Positions 18,140 through 29,595 of a DNA stretch of 30,204 nucleotides are shown piece after piece. Position numbers and translations under genes: made by a program. Positions within the stretch are counted from its first letter, which is position 1. The number at the start of each line of letters is the position of its first letter. The notes beneath the pieces were generated by a model. The model had not been told where the DNA came from. It did not search any database and saw only the letters and a program-made list of their open reading frames with translations. Source of the DNA: Chalciporus piperatus (taxonomy: Eukaryota; Basidiomycota; Agaricomycetes; Boletales; Boletaceae); contig JBBPTG010000275.1 of NCBI GenBank assembly GCA_038093975.1, positions 1 through 30,204 on the forward strand, read 5' to 3'.

Positions 18140-20546
18140 ATGCCGCCCTCAGCATCAAAACAGAAAAGACTCGCAGAGAAAGTTGCAAAACAAGCAGCGA
18201 AACAACATGGCGATGCCACAACTTCCACCTCAACCCCAACAGGTTCAGCCATCGGTAGTGCAATCAACACTCCACTCACCAGTGTCTCCGCTGCAACCAG
18301 CACCGATGATCTGACTTCAATGGCGAAGCTTCAAATCGCAACCGAACGGTGCGTGCAGTACATTAACATCAGTTCCGGACTGACCACGATGCAGGAGTGC
18401 AGCTGGTGTTCTCGTTTCCGATGTAAAGGGTCGAGATATCAAAATCGATGCTTACACACTCTCCTTCCATGGTCGATTACTCATTGAGGGTGCTGAGATC
18501 GCTCTCAACTATGGACAGCGTTACGGTCTTTTGGGTGAGAATGGATCTGGAAAGGTGTGTTTTCCCGTCTCTCTGATCTGTAATCATTACTCACTGCTTG
18601 GCAGTCAACCTTCCTGCAATCACTGGCAGAGCGCGACATTGAAATCCCTCCTCACATTGATATCTATCTCGTTAGTGGAGAAGCCGAACCCTCCGACGTG
18701 AATGCTCTCGAATTCATTGTCGCCTCTGCAAGAGAAAAGGTTGCCAAACTCGAAAAGCGCATCGAAGAGCTATCCATAGCTGACGACGTCGACGAAGTTG
18801 CCCTTGATTCTGCGTATGAAGAGCTCGAAGAGATGGACCCGAACACGTTTGAAGTAAAAGCTGGAAGTATTCTCCACGGTTTGGGTTTCAGCCAGGCCAT
18901 GATGCAGAAGCCGACCAAGGACATGAGTGGTGGTTGGCGTATGAGAGTGGCCCTCGCCCGAGCCCTGTTTGTGAAACCCCATCTGCTGCTCATGGATGAA
19001 CCAACGAACCACCTTGATCTGGGTGCAGTCGTCTGGCTCGAGGCCTACCTGTCCACATACAACCACATCCTCGTCATCACATCCCACTCCCAGGACTTTA
19101 TGGACTCCGTGTGTACCAACATCATGGACCTGACGATGAAGAAAAAGCTCGTGTACTACACGGGTAATTACACGACCTACGTTCGCACAAAGGGAGAAAA
19201 CGAGGTGAACCAGATGAAAGCGTACCACAAGCAACAAGAAGAAATCGCTCACATCAAAAAGTAAGTCAGTTTTTCTCATGGAAATCTGGTTCCTGTTGAC
19301 GAATCATGATTAGGTTCATTGCATCCGCTGGTACTTACGCCAACCTTGTCAAGCAAGCCAAGTCCAAGCAAAAGATTATCGACAAAATGGAAGCCGCGGG
19401 TCTGATCGAGAAGGTTGAAAGCCCAAGACCTTTGCGTTTCCACTTCGAGGATATCCGCAAGCTCCCACCTCCTATCATTGCATTCAATGACGTCGCCTTC
19501 TCGTACTCGGGAAAGCGGGCGGACTACCTTTACGAGCACTTGTCCTTTGGTATCGAGTACGTGCCAACGTGTGACCCACACTGGAATTGTTGCTGAACTT
19601 TCTGTGATCTACAGCATGGATTCCCGTATCGCCATCCTGGGTGCAAATGGTGCCGGAAAATCTACTCTACTCCACCTTATTACTAGCGCGTTTCAACCGT
19701 GTGAAGGATCGGTCTCTAAGCATGCTGGTCTAAAACTAGCGAAGTACTCGCAACACTCCGCAGAGCAACTTCCATACGACAAATCGCCAATAGAGTACTT
19801 CCAATCACTCTTCGCCGATAAGTATCCTGAGAAGGACGCACAGGTGATTCTACCCATCCTACTGGGTGCCCACCGTCTCACGCTGGTTCTACAATACAGG
19901 CATGGCGGCAACAGCTTGGCAGATTTGGACTCACCGGTGCACATCAAACTTCTCCTATCAAGCAGCTGTCAGATGGCCTGCGGAATCGGTGAGAACACTG
20001 ATCCTAGGGCAAAGCTGAATACGGAACTAATCATTAAATTAGTGTCGTGTTCGCACAACTATCCATGGAACATCCTCACATACTTCTGTTGGGTAAGCAT
20101 TTGCATATTCAACATTATGTCGGTAAGCCAGTGAGTGACACTCATATTATTTCTGACAGATGAGCCCACGAACCACTTGGACATGGGTTCCATTGATGCC
20201 TTGGCTCTGGCCATCAAGGAGTTCGAAGGTGGTGTTGTGATCGTTTCCCATGATTTTCGTGCGTATCTCGTGGTCTTGTTTTCGTTCTCGCTAAGGTCGC
20301 ATTCCACAAAATAGGTCTCATTTCGCAAGTGGCCGAAGATCTCTGGGAGGTCAAAGATCATACTGTTCGGAACCTTACAAAGGAGGACATTACCATCGTC
20401 GATTACAAGAGGAACCTCGTCCAACAAAGTCAGTATCTTCTTCCGCCGATTCTCGTCTGATTGTACCTAACCACCCTTTGGTAGGTCGAACGGCGCTCGA
20501 AAAAGCGAAACTCATTAGCAAGACCACAACGAAGGGCAAGACCTAG
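18140..20546 (+). CDS. ARB1: ABC-F ATPase Arb1 (ribosome biogenesis)
   Basis: Ten exons: 18140-18348, 18395-18554, 18605-19260, 19314-19556, 19615-19843, 19900-19988, 20043-20092, 20160-20258, 20315-20428 and 20485-20546 (1911 nt, 636 aa). The nine introns are 46, 50, 53, 58, 56, 54, 67, 56 and 56 nt. Arb1 is a soluble twin-ATPase protein that shuttles between cytoplasm and nucleus and is needed for 40S and 60S maturation. Seen: a Lys/Ala-rich N-terminal tail; domain 1 with Walker A GENGSGKST (K123), signature SGGWRMR (S231) and Walker [10 protein letters not shown] (D254); the ABC-F linker with KAYHKQQ and the [12 protein letters not shown] region; domain 2 with Walker [10 protein letters not shown] (K438), signature LSDGLRNR (S523) and Walker B DEPTNHLD (D546), then VSHDFR. 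The short C-terminal tail is Lys/Thr-rich. There are no membrane segments. Length and motifs match Arb1/ABCF2 rather than GCN20 or New1. The gene appears intact. Confidence 0.96.
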
Positions 20547-21839
20547 AGAAATCAAGTTCTCTTGCTCGTGCTCATGCAAAGCCAAACGTCCGCAGCCTTA
20601 CCTATCCTACATTTCCTCGCGGTCCTGCATTAGATTCAGATTTATACACGTTCGCAGCGCGCACATATACTACTCCAACAGTACTTCTATCATGTAGCCG
20701 CATTCAGCTTCTCTCGAAATGTCACAATCTATGCTTTCGCCCGCCGCGACACCATGAGGCATCGGTGCGTCGAGCACCGTCACAGGCTTGGTTTGTCCCG
20801 TCCGGTAGATCGATCGAAAGATCTCATTTCATCCTCTTCTTTCAAATTTAGCTTTTATTCGTGAGTGGGTTCTCCGAGGCGTCTGATGCGACGAGTTGAA
20901 TGGGACTCGTATTGATTGAGCAACGCCCTCTCCACGAGGCGCTCATCATCAATCCGTCGCCCCACCGGGGGTCACTTAATCCCGGCTTTCCGATCACTTT
21001 ATTATCATGCGTGGTAGCTAACGACATCCCTCGTCGCCGTGCTTCTTGGGGATGGAAGGCGTTTAAATCATTGACATTGGATCGTTTGGCGTGCTGGGTG
21101 TGACGACCGATGACCCACCTGAGAGCGGTACTATTGCGTGGGTGATATTGACCGTTGATGTTCTCTTTGGAATTTGGATCTCAGACACGAAATCGATGGT
21201 CACGACCGGCCGACTATTGGGTGTTGAACGTTGAACGTTGAGACAAGGAGATGATTTGTGCTGATCAAACGTCGTGTGCGTCTTGGTCGCCGCCTTCCTG
21301 GAGCATACTCAGGAGCGCCTGCTGTCATTGGGCAATCCATAAGGGATGTTACTCCTTTGCCATCCCGTGGTTTTCCCGTGGCCTCCTTGTATCCCCCGAA
21401 CAAGGGACAGAGCAACCCACAAGCACGCTAGCGCTCCCAATCCCACCTGGCATCCCGTACCGAACTTTCACCAATCTGGTTAAAGTGCTACTCACGAGGG
21501 GCCGCACTTGGACACATTTACCATGCTGACTTCGCCGTTTGGCGACCTCGAAAATCGTCGCAGCGGGCCGAACCGATTTCCCCATACTTACTAACCGCAA
21601 CTTTGGCAAGACGACGAGGGGTGTTTCAAAGTGAAACTTGGGTTGTCAAGAAACGTGAGAGCGCACATGGGTGTCGAGACCGTTTCTTAGGTACACCACC
21701 ACGTGGTCCAAAGGGTGAACATCGTAGACAGTGGCCTTGAAGTTTACGCTTCCATTCACCCAGGATTACGAGACAAGAGTGGCATTACGATTATTTATCG
21801 GATGACACAAAGTGGTATCAAAAGGGGAAGCGTATGCAT
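20547..21839. other. Gene-free intergenic region
   Basis: About 1.3 kb lie between the convergent 3' ends of ARB1 (plus) and the MARVEL gene (minus). It is longer than two 3' UTRs would normally need. I see short open frames on both strands but no motif, splice pattern or repeat beyond a trivial GTTGAAC triplet near 21223-21240. Confidence 0.4.
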
Positions 21840-23036
21840 TTAGACGGGGATCGTGTAAGGCGAACCGTAGGGAGCTTGAGCTTGAGGTTGTGGGGAAACT
21901 GGGTGTCCTTGGTACCCGCCGGGCAAAGGAATATGGCCCTGGGAACCGTTGGTGGGATAAGCAGCATAGTTTGGCTGCGGGGGAAGAGGGGCATTGGTGG
22001 ACGGAGTGCTGGGAGAGTAGCCAGAGAATTGGGGTTGCTGCTGAGGAGCACCGGGAGAAGGTGGGTAGTTGTAAGGCTGTTGGCCCATAGGAGCCATGGG
22101 GGGACCTTGGGGAGGAACTTGCTGGGGGTACCCTTGCTGTGGTGGCATGTTGTATGGCTGTTGAGGAGGGAATTGGCCATAGTTTTGGTACGGTACCCCC
22201 GGAGCTGCGTTAAACTGAGGTTGGGCCATTGGAACACCAGGGTTGACTGGAGCGGAAGTGATGATAGCGGCTTCCTTGACTGAAACTGTCCAGATACCCC
22301 TGCCACGGATGGCATTGATGATGGCGTACAGGAAAATGACGTCGTAATAGATGAATGCTAAATGTTGACTATAAGAATGACGGTTCGAAGTAACAAAACA
22401 AGACCTTACCCAAGAAGAAGTTCAGGAAAGCGAACGCTTCCACGACCGTGAATTCGTAACAGTACTGATTGGCGAGAGGATCTAGGACGACGATTAGCTC
22501 GATTCATATCCAGCGTATGGAAACAAAATACACTCACAGTTATCGTAGATACATCCATCAGGGAAGCTAAATATCTTTCCCGCCACGCTAGCACCGGCGG
22601 TTCCGACCCACAGAAGCCACATAATGACTGTAAAACGAGTGTCCAATGTCAAGGGGGGGAAATAGATAGGAGGTCATTACGCACAGAACCAGATAATTTC
22701 GAACAGGATCATGGAAGTGAAGACGCCATTGCGCAGGTTACCGAGCACTAAGCTACGCACCCCGTCAGAGACGAATTCAACACTATATGGACGTGTTGAC
22801 TTACAACAGCGGCAGGGAGACAACAGTCAAACATGCTGCAGCGAGACCCAAGGGAGCAAAGACCAGAATGCCATCCGTGTATCCAGCAATCAGAAACTCG
22901 ATGTGAGCGCAAATGCCCAAAACCACAACGGAAAATAGTGTGATTGTACCTAGAAGAAGGGTCGATGTCTGCGAGGTCCAGCGCCGTTGAGAGACTTACC
23001 GAAGATGAGGACTCGAAGCAAAGGAATGATAGCCAT
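21840..23036 (-). CDS. MARVEL-domain membrane protein with Pro/Gln-rich tail
   Basis: Six exons on the minus strand: 23000-23036, 22805-22949, 22685-22752, 22538-22627, 22410-22481 and 21840-22357 (930 nt, 309 aa). Introns are 50, 52, 57, 56 and 52 nt. Seen: four hydrophobic segments at roughly 5-27, 39-62, 75-100 and 130-152; an extracellular-type loop with cysteines (GCIYDN, YCYEF); and the fungal MARVEL-like C-terminal block YYDVIFLY...RGRGIW followed by SVKEA. After this, about 120 residues are rich in Pro, Gln, Gly and Tyr (NYGQFPPQQP, QGYPQQVPPQ), a low-complexity cytosolic tail. MARVEL proteins act in membrane apposition, vesicle traffic and plasma-membrane domains. The exact role is unknown. 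The start is the first ATG giving a hydrophobic N-terminus. Confidence 0.8.
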
Positions 23037-25821
23037 CTTCACTGGCTACAATAAGTAAGAGGTTGAAGACTTGAAGTCGAACGAGGAGCTGAACGGCTGA
23101 AAGGGAAAACACGAAGCGAGCTGCCGTCATTTTAAGTTGGCACTAGCCTATATAGAGGGAACGGAGTAACGCGCCCACCTCGTTGCCGAGAACTTTGACA
23201 TAAGAGAGCCTTGGAACATACGTTGTAGGATTCAGCACAAAAACATTGCAAAAAATCGCCCAGGTTGTTGTAGGACGTGCAAGGTTTGGTTGAAGAACAG
23301 GAGACGCGGCCCCCTTCCTCACTTGCTGTCCACTGGGCCTCTATGCAACCTGAGGAGTTTGGCTGTGACCCAATGTTACGGTGTCAGCAGTAACTTTGTG
23401 TGTACTTACCTACTCGCCAAGAGCCAAGTGATTTTCCGGCACAAACTTCAAGAACCGAACCGACTCCGTCTCTTATACTTACACGACGCGCAGTGGACAG
23501 TAGGCCAAGTCTCTACATATCATCACCTGGGCCACTGGACAAGTGCGATCTGCCATGACGGGCAAGATTGCTGCCATCTCTGCCATTCAAGTTGGCAACC
23601 TCACCGGCTCGTAGAACACGACTCGGAGGCAAGGCCACGGACGCAATGAGCTTTCAAGGTAAGTCAAAGTGTGGGGATCGGTTCGGGTCTCCATGTCAAA
23701 GAGTAAGAAGCGATTTTCGATCAACTCGACGCCGACACGTCGGAACATTCCGTGCCATTCAACTTGGGCCTGGGTTCGATGGAGCTGCAGGTATCAATTC
23801 AACGACAGTCGTCTTCATGCCCAGAGGACTCGTGCTAGTGGTGAGACGAGAATTCATCCGCTATCAAAATATGCAGCCAGTGCCACCCCCCGATCCGGAA
23901 CATCGTGGTTCGCTTGCATTTGATCACCTCAACTTTATCCACTTTGTCAAACGCTACTTACTCGGTCACGTTTTCTTTTCCAGCCATCCCATCAAAAAGT
24001 GTGGTGGTGGGGACCCACCTAGACTTGAACCTTGATCTTGCAGTGTCCTGTGAAACTTGCCCGTTAACTTTCCTTTGATACGTCGTTCGAAAACAACTCT
24101 CTTATCAATCCCGACGGGCATACGACACATCCTAATGTGCCTTCAAAGCTTCATCGTCCAATCAGCTCGCTCGCAATGTGGACTCCACCGTCTTGGCCCA
24201 ACTGCCACATCCCCAGATGCGGGCCCACCTCATATCCTACTAAAATCACTCGCATCATTCCCCACAACCTCCGCAACTGGGTTGCCTCGTCGAGGGAAAC
24301 TTTGTACTTTTGCTGTGCCCTGGGAGAGTCCCTGACTATATGAAGTCCGGCCGTAGCAGTGCGGCATCGCCACGGAGGATGGTGGAGTCCCAGACGCGAG
24401 ATTCTGGCGGTCTGGAAACGGGAGTGTGAAGACGATCTTGGTCTTGGACGGTTCCTTTCGATGATCAGAACAGCAGCCGGGCCCTCTGCATTTGTGCTCT
24501 GCTATCATGCTCCGCTCAGTAAGACCGCCGGCGTGTGCCGTCTGGGACTGCCACTACGCGCTATCCAGAAACTCTGAACGAGGATAAACAGAGGTTACTC
24601 ACAACTTGATGCATGGGTACAGTTATCACCGCAATCTATCTATGGTTAGTCTCCAGTTATTTTGCTGTTCCCGCAGTGATCAGCTGGTGCATTCGAAGGA
24701 CCATTCACTTGTAACATTGGTTTCCGTGTAGTCTGTCGCTACTGCCAGTGAGTGCTCCAAGGTGACGCCTCCGTTGACATAATATGGAGAGAGGTCCTTG
24801 AACCAATCAATTTCGAGGCATTCGAAAACCATTCATTGAGAACTTTTCCCCAAGTGTCAGTGATAGGGTAAATATCATCTCAAGATGGAACAATATTGCA
24901 TGCGAGTGACCAATAATCTAGTGGATCTGAAAAAAAAACGACACCGATCGTACTGCGGTACCAACGTTCGGTCAGGTCCAAAGGATTTTTCGTCCATCCA
25001 TCAACGCACGCTTCATAACACGTGGGAGCGCATCAACGTCAATTCAATTATAAGGTTCCGCGCCTCTCCAGCCTCGCCTTGGTGAGAACCGTGGACATTG
25101 ACATTGTAGCCGTGAGCGCGAACGCGAACGCCAGTCCCCCCTCGCATCTCCCAGGACACGGCGCACAGCCCTGACCTACTTCTGGAAGACGAGGCTGTTC
25201 CGATACTTTTGAATCATGTTCGTAAGATTGATGGGAGATTTTCCACTGCCAAGGTTGCAGTCTCAGTCTATCAACGTTTCAACTCTATACTATATTCACC
25301 CCCTCCCTTCTGATCCCGCTGAATTGTTCTCGCCATCGATCGCGCGATTGAACTAGATTGGGGTAGGAATGCCCTGGCACCTGACGCGTCACGTCGGTCG
25401 ACTCGGATTTGAACGTTGTCGGTGTCTGTATATCGTACACACAAATGGTAGCTACGACGCGACCGTGTCTTTTCACGCATACAAAACCTTGTCCTTGCGG
25501 TGCCAAAAGGTACACACCCCCTCGTAACTTTACGCACCTCTTCTTCCGATGGATCAAAGTTCCCCACTCTCTCTCCCACTCCCACGCCCTAAGAGCCGCG
25601 ACCGAAAAAAATGCCCCCCCCCCCCCCCACCGATAGGGTAAAGTCGAAGCGCTTCCGAGCAAGAGAATACCGGAACAAGGGTGCAACATTTATGAAGAGA
25701 CCATGCCTAAAACACGCGTCTTGGAATAACAAAACAAACTCGTAAAATTTTCGCGTCACGGCATGGGGTGCAAGGTACTCATTTTGAATGGGAGTCTTGG
25801 AACCACGCGTTTCCGGGAAGA
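23037..25821. other. Gene-free intergenic region, 2.8 kb
   Basis: This lies between the 5' end of the MARVEL gene and the 3' end of the PP4 gene, both on the minus strand. Several short open frames occur (for example plus 23290-23649 and 23568-24035; minus 24230-24508), but none has a recognisable domain, and composition gives no hint of coding. It could hold a rapidly evolving gene with many introns, a non-coding RNA or decayed mobile DNA; the sequence does not decide. Confidence 0.35.
25614..25628 (+). repeat. Poly-C tract of 15 nt
   Basis: An uninterrupted run of 15 C follows an A-run and ATG. Such runs are prone to sequencing and replication slippage; the flanking reading frames here are not considered genes. 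Confidence 0.9.
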
Positions 25822-27535
25822 TCAGAGGAAATAGTCTGCGGGTGGGCGTTTGGCCGGTATCGACCGGACGTCCTATGAGAAAACGCGGGATCAGTGTCAC
25901 TCGATCAGCGCTGGAAGACGATGTCGAAAAAAAAGGCAAAGGCAACTAAAAGGGGAAAAAAAAACTACAACGGTGCACCACCGTTCCCCCAGCCCCGCAT
26001 ATCGCCTTTCAGGAAAATAACAGGAAACCCCAGAACGTTTGCGTAAAACAGAATGACGGTACGACTTACCGACGGTGCATGCGAGAAAACCTTGTACTCC
26101 TGAGCGAGGTGTTCATCCAACTCAAGGATCGAAGCAACGTTACCACACCTATATAAAAAAACCGTGCCAACGAGACAGTGTCGTGCCCGGAAATGGATTG
26201 CTCAGATGCGTAGCCGACATTCGCATGTATCAGAAGCGCACGTCCAGACACTCACCGATAACAATAGTTGGGAGCACTCCACACGGTGACGATCGTTCCG
26301 TCGAACATGAGTTTATAACCTTCCATTGCGAGTTGATGGGCCCGCGCGATGAGCTCAATAGCATTGTTGTGGGCAAACGCCTTGGTAATATCAGCACCGA
26401 ATAGGAACCCAGCGCCCCGCGGAGATAAACCCCATCCTGTGATGTCTATTTTGCACGTACACGGGTAACCCAATCGGAGTAAGCATCATTCAGCAAGTTG
26501 GCCGTTTATGCACGGGGGAAAGAAACGCCTCACCGTCTGGGTCTGACCAAAGTAGATCGCACATTGGGCCATCATGAGGCACCTCTTGTTTTCGATCAAT
26601 AGCACGGATCTGGAGAGAGCGGAGACCAAAAACGAAAAAGGTTGTGATTGAGCTTGAGTTCTAGACGCGTGTTTCGGAGCCACGCCATGGATGGCCTAAT
26701 ACATACTTGATCGATGGCTTGTAGGTTTGGACTCAGACCGCCGTGCACGCAGAACACCCGGCCGTCGACTATGGCGCCTAGAGCGAGGTAGTCGAAAACT
26801 TCACAACACCACCTCCACACGTTGGTGCTGCCGTACTTTCTTTGGCATTCGTCGTAAAATCCGTATACTTGAGTGATTTGGCGAGATTCGTGGTTGCCCC
26901 GAATAAGGGTGATACGTTCGGGATATCGGACCTTGAGGGCGAGCAGGAGTAAGAAGGTTTCGACGCTGTAAAACCCTCTGTCAACGAAATCACCTGGCGC
27001 AACACGCACATGAGTACACCCGGTGCGCAGTACCGATGCGAGGACCCGAGCGTACGTACCCATGAAAAGGTAATTCGTCTCCGGACAAAACCCGCCAACC
27101 TTGAAGAGCTCCACAAGGTCATAAAACTGGCCATGAATATCGCCACAGATCTTTATTCAATGTGTTCGGTTCGTTTGAATACACGAGACGCGAGCAAGCG
27201 ACGAGTGGACAGGGAAAAAGGAAGAGGAGGTCGCGTTTCACATCCGTCAGTTGGATCTGTAGCAGGGAATCGACTCACTGTGACAGGGGAATCTACAGGT
27301 TGGACGTTTGCTTCTTCGATGAGGATCTCACGGGCCTTGAAGCATAGTCTCTTCACCTGTTCCTCGGATATTGGTTCACAGCGTGTTAGTTGTTCTATTT
27401 GGCTGGCAACGACCGAAATGATTGGTTTTGAATGGGCGAGAATTGATCGGAGGTCCACAGGAAATGATGGGGAGAGTAAATGAGAAGCTGCGTGCATCAG
27501 AGGCGTGTTACACACCTGTCTAGATCACTGGGCAT
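25822..27535 (-). CDS. PPH3: Protein phosphatase 4 catalytic subunit (PP2A-like)
   Basis: Eight exons on the minus strand: 27516-27535, 27279-27402, 27060-27150, 26707-26993, 26534-26609, 26256-26445, 26070-26148 and 25822-25872 (918 nt, 305 aa; human PP4c has 307). Introns are 113, 128, 66, 97, 88, 107 and 197 nt. The enzyme dephosphorylates Ser/Thr, notably in DNA-damage-checkpoint recovery, acting with regulatory subunits. Metal-site motifs are present: GDIHG (D52, H54), GDFVDRG (D80), GNHE (N112, H113), the VHGG histidine, and RAHQ. PP4-type sequence [14 protein letters not shown] and [14 protein letters not shown] separates it from PP2A proper and PP6. It ends in DYFL, the carboxyl-methylated tail shared by PP2A, PP4 and PP6. 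The 20-nt first exon and the 197-nt last intron are the least certain parts, but both restore expected residues. All catalytic residues are intact. Confidence 0.93.
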
Positions 27536-28006
27536 CTTTGTTCGATATGATAGGGCGCTGACTTGGAGTAATAGTGAGGTACGCTGGGGTGGCACTGCAA
27601 TTTCCACTCTCGACCAAGCGGTGATCGACGGCGACCCACCCACAGCAATCACCCCAGATTCGATCTTCCTCACAATCTCGTTACTGCCACTGTACATCAG
27701 GCACATCCTTACGGGTCGCATTCACTGGCGGAGGCGAGGATGTGTATAAACAGCAATGTACAGTATCGTGCAGTTGGCTATGAAATATATGGTATACGCT
27801 TCTGGTGATAGTGATGTAGGTTGATCCGGGAAAATAGAAACATCCCGGTCAGGAGAAATGATAATACAGAGAACAATCCGCGAGACGAAACGAAGAAAAC
27901 GAGGCGCAAAGCAAACGAGAACTAGCAAACAGGAATACGACGAAGATCCGAACTGTGTGTAGGCTGTGATGCAGAATATGGATATATGAAGGCAAAGTCG
28001 GGCCGC
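27536..28006. other. Intergenic between zinc-finger gene 3' end and PP4 start
   Basis: About 470 bp between two minus-strand genes must hold the 3' UTR of the upstream zinc-finger gene and the PP4 promoter. No further gene, repeat or clear promoter element is seen. Confidence 0.35.
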
Positions 28007-29595
28007 TCAGGATCTCCCACGCAAGAGGGTATCATGCTTCCATCCTGCTTGGTTAAGGGAGATATGCGGTGCGTTATATGGGTAACTATGCAAAGAAGCA
28101 TGGATGTATGAGGTCGACAGCGGTGTTGGTGGGATACTGGACACTGGAGAATGCTGTACATGGGAAATGCGGATATCGCCACGGATGACGCGCTCGTCCT
28201 GAATTGGCGCCAAAATAGGAGGTGGAGAATCGTATCTTGGAAGGCTCTGCGTCATCATTGACTGATTGTAGGTCCCGTGAACGATATGACCCTGAGAAGA
28301 CATGTATCCATTCGTGAGCACTTGGTGGTGGTCCTGTACCGAGTCCATGGTGTGGTAAGAGGTCTCGTCGTGCCCGTCGTCACGGTAGGCGGAGTAGCTT
28401 GGTGTGGGTGGGCCTGAGGCCTGAGAATGGGGGGACAGCGAGTGACCGGAGTCTGGTGACGGTGTGCTGACCGCATGATAATGACTCGGATACGATTGGG
28501 GATGTGAGATGTGTGAGATGGAAAGTCGAGAAGAAACGGATGAAAGATGCGCAGACGAAGGCGGAGATGGATCATGCATGTTGTCGATAGAAGCATGGTG
28601 CAGACGTGGAAGGGGAGATTTTTCGCTGTACGAGTAGTCATAGGAATGATCCACCGCACTCGTTCCGGATGGATGTGAGGATGAAGGCACATAGCCATAG
28701 TTTGAATGCTGCGATGATTCACTGTATGTCGGTGGACTGTCGCTATAATGTGACTGCAACGGAGACGGTTGTGAAGTCATATGCCCATTTGTCAATGCAT
28801 GGGAATGCGGTGAGATTATCGGATAAGTGTTCTCCAATGGGGTTGGGGAACGACTCGACCTGCTCCCAGAGTGCAAGCTATCATTATAGACGGGTACAGA
28901 AGCAGGTACGGGGAACGCTTGTACAAGAGGAGGTGGAGAATCGGGGGGCGGCGGAATAATGGCGTGTTCCAAAGCGGGTGGTGGAGATGGTGAGCGTTCC
29001 GGCGTCACAATCGCAGAAGAGGAACGGCTATTTTTTGAAGCATGACCATTGGCCCCAACAGCGCGCGCTATTGCAGCTCGAGTCGCGGAGCTGGAGCTCC
29101 TCCGTGAGCCTGGTGAAAGGTGGATGCGGTAGCTAAATGAAACGCCAAGGTATTATATGTCAGTTAATACTGTTGAGGAGAGATGCAAACTCCGAAATTC
29201 GTCAAGGGTCGAAAATGAAGACTGGGAAAATCAGGTCGGGGACACGATAAGAAGCAAGGGATAGGGGATCGAGTGAGGGATAGAAGGAAGTGCGAGACTT
29301 ACTGTTGCTGAAGGTTATCTTGCCTAGAACATCGAGTTTCGCAGCCGGGGAAGGGGCATTTGTGGTTTCGTTCACCTGTGTGAACTCGGAGGTGGCGTGC
29401 GAGGTGACCGCTAGTTGTAAATCCGCGGTCACAAGTGCCACAGACGTGCTTTTTCTTCGGTGCAGACTGGGAGGAGTGGTTGAATGATCCCTGGGAGGTG
29501 GAAGACTGGGGGGAGTGGGGGGAGTCTGATAGGTACTGTGATGATGGATATTGTGGATAGTTGTGTGAATCATGTTTAGTGGAGTGACGGGGCAT
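28007..29595 (-). CDS. C2H2 zinc-finger transcription regulator, NRG1-like
   Basis: Two exons, 29303-29595 and 28007-29132, are separated by a 170-nt intron (GTAAGT ... TTTAG); 1419 nt, 472 aa. It has two adjacent fingers. Finger 1 has C52, C55, H68 and H72 (FTTSGHLARH); finger 2 has C80, C85, H98 and H102 (CPFPGCETRCSRQDN). The FTTSGHLARH...TGERNHKCP...SRQDN pattern is that of Nrg1/Nrg2-type repressors, which bind short C/G-rich sites and repress carbon-source, stress and filamentation genes with Tup1-Ssn6 in yeasts. The N-terminus (1-46) is Ser/His/Tyr-rich. The remaining ~370 residues are disordered, rich in Ser, Pro, His and Tyr with SPPP and SPTP clusters, likely phosphorylated; no other domain is seen. 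The codon for the zinc ligand H98 is split by the intron. The target genes in this organism are unknown. Confidence 0.88.

Noticed and set aside
21818..22315. Other frames over the MARVEL tail (165, 149 and 92 codons)
   Set aside because: Shadows of the Pro/Gln-rich coding exon; low stop density comes from its composition.
23995..24045. tRNA suggested by a GGTTCAAGTC box on the minus strand
   Set aside because: The T-stem has mismatches, and no A-box or matching 5' acceptor is present upstream.
25589..25945. 118-codon minus-strand reading frame
   Set aside because: It overlaps the last PP4 exon in another frame and crosses the poly-C run; glycine-rich end is an artefact of that run.
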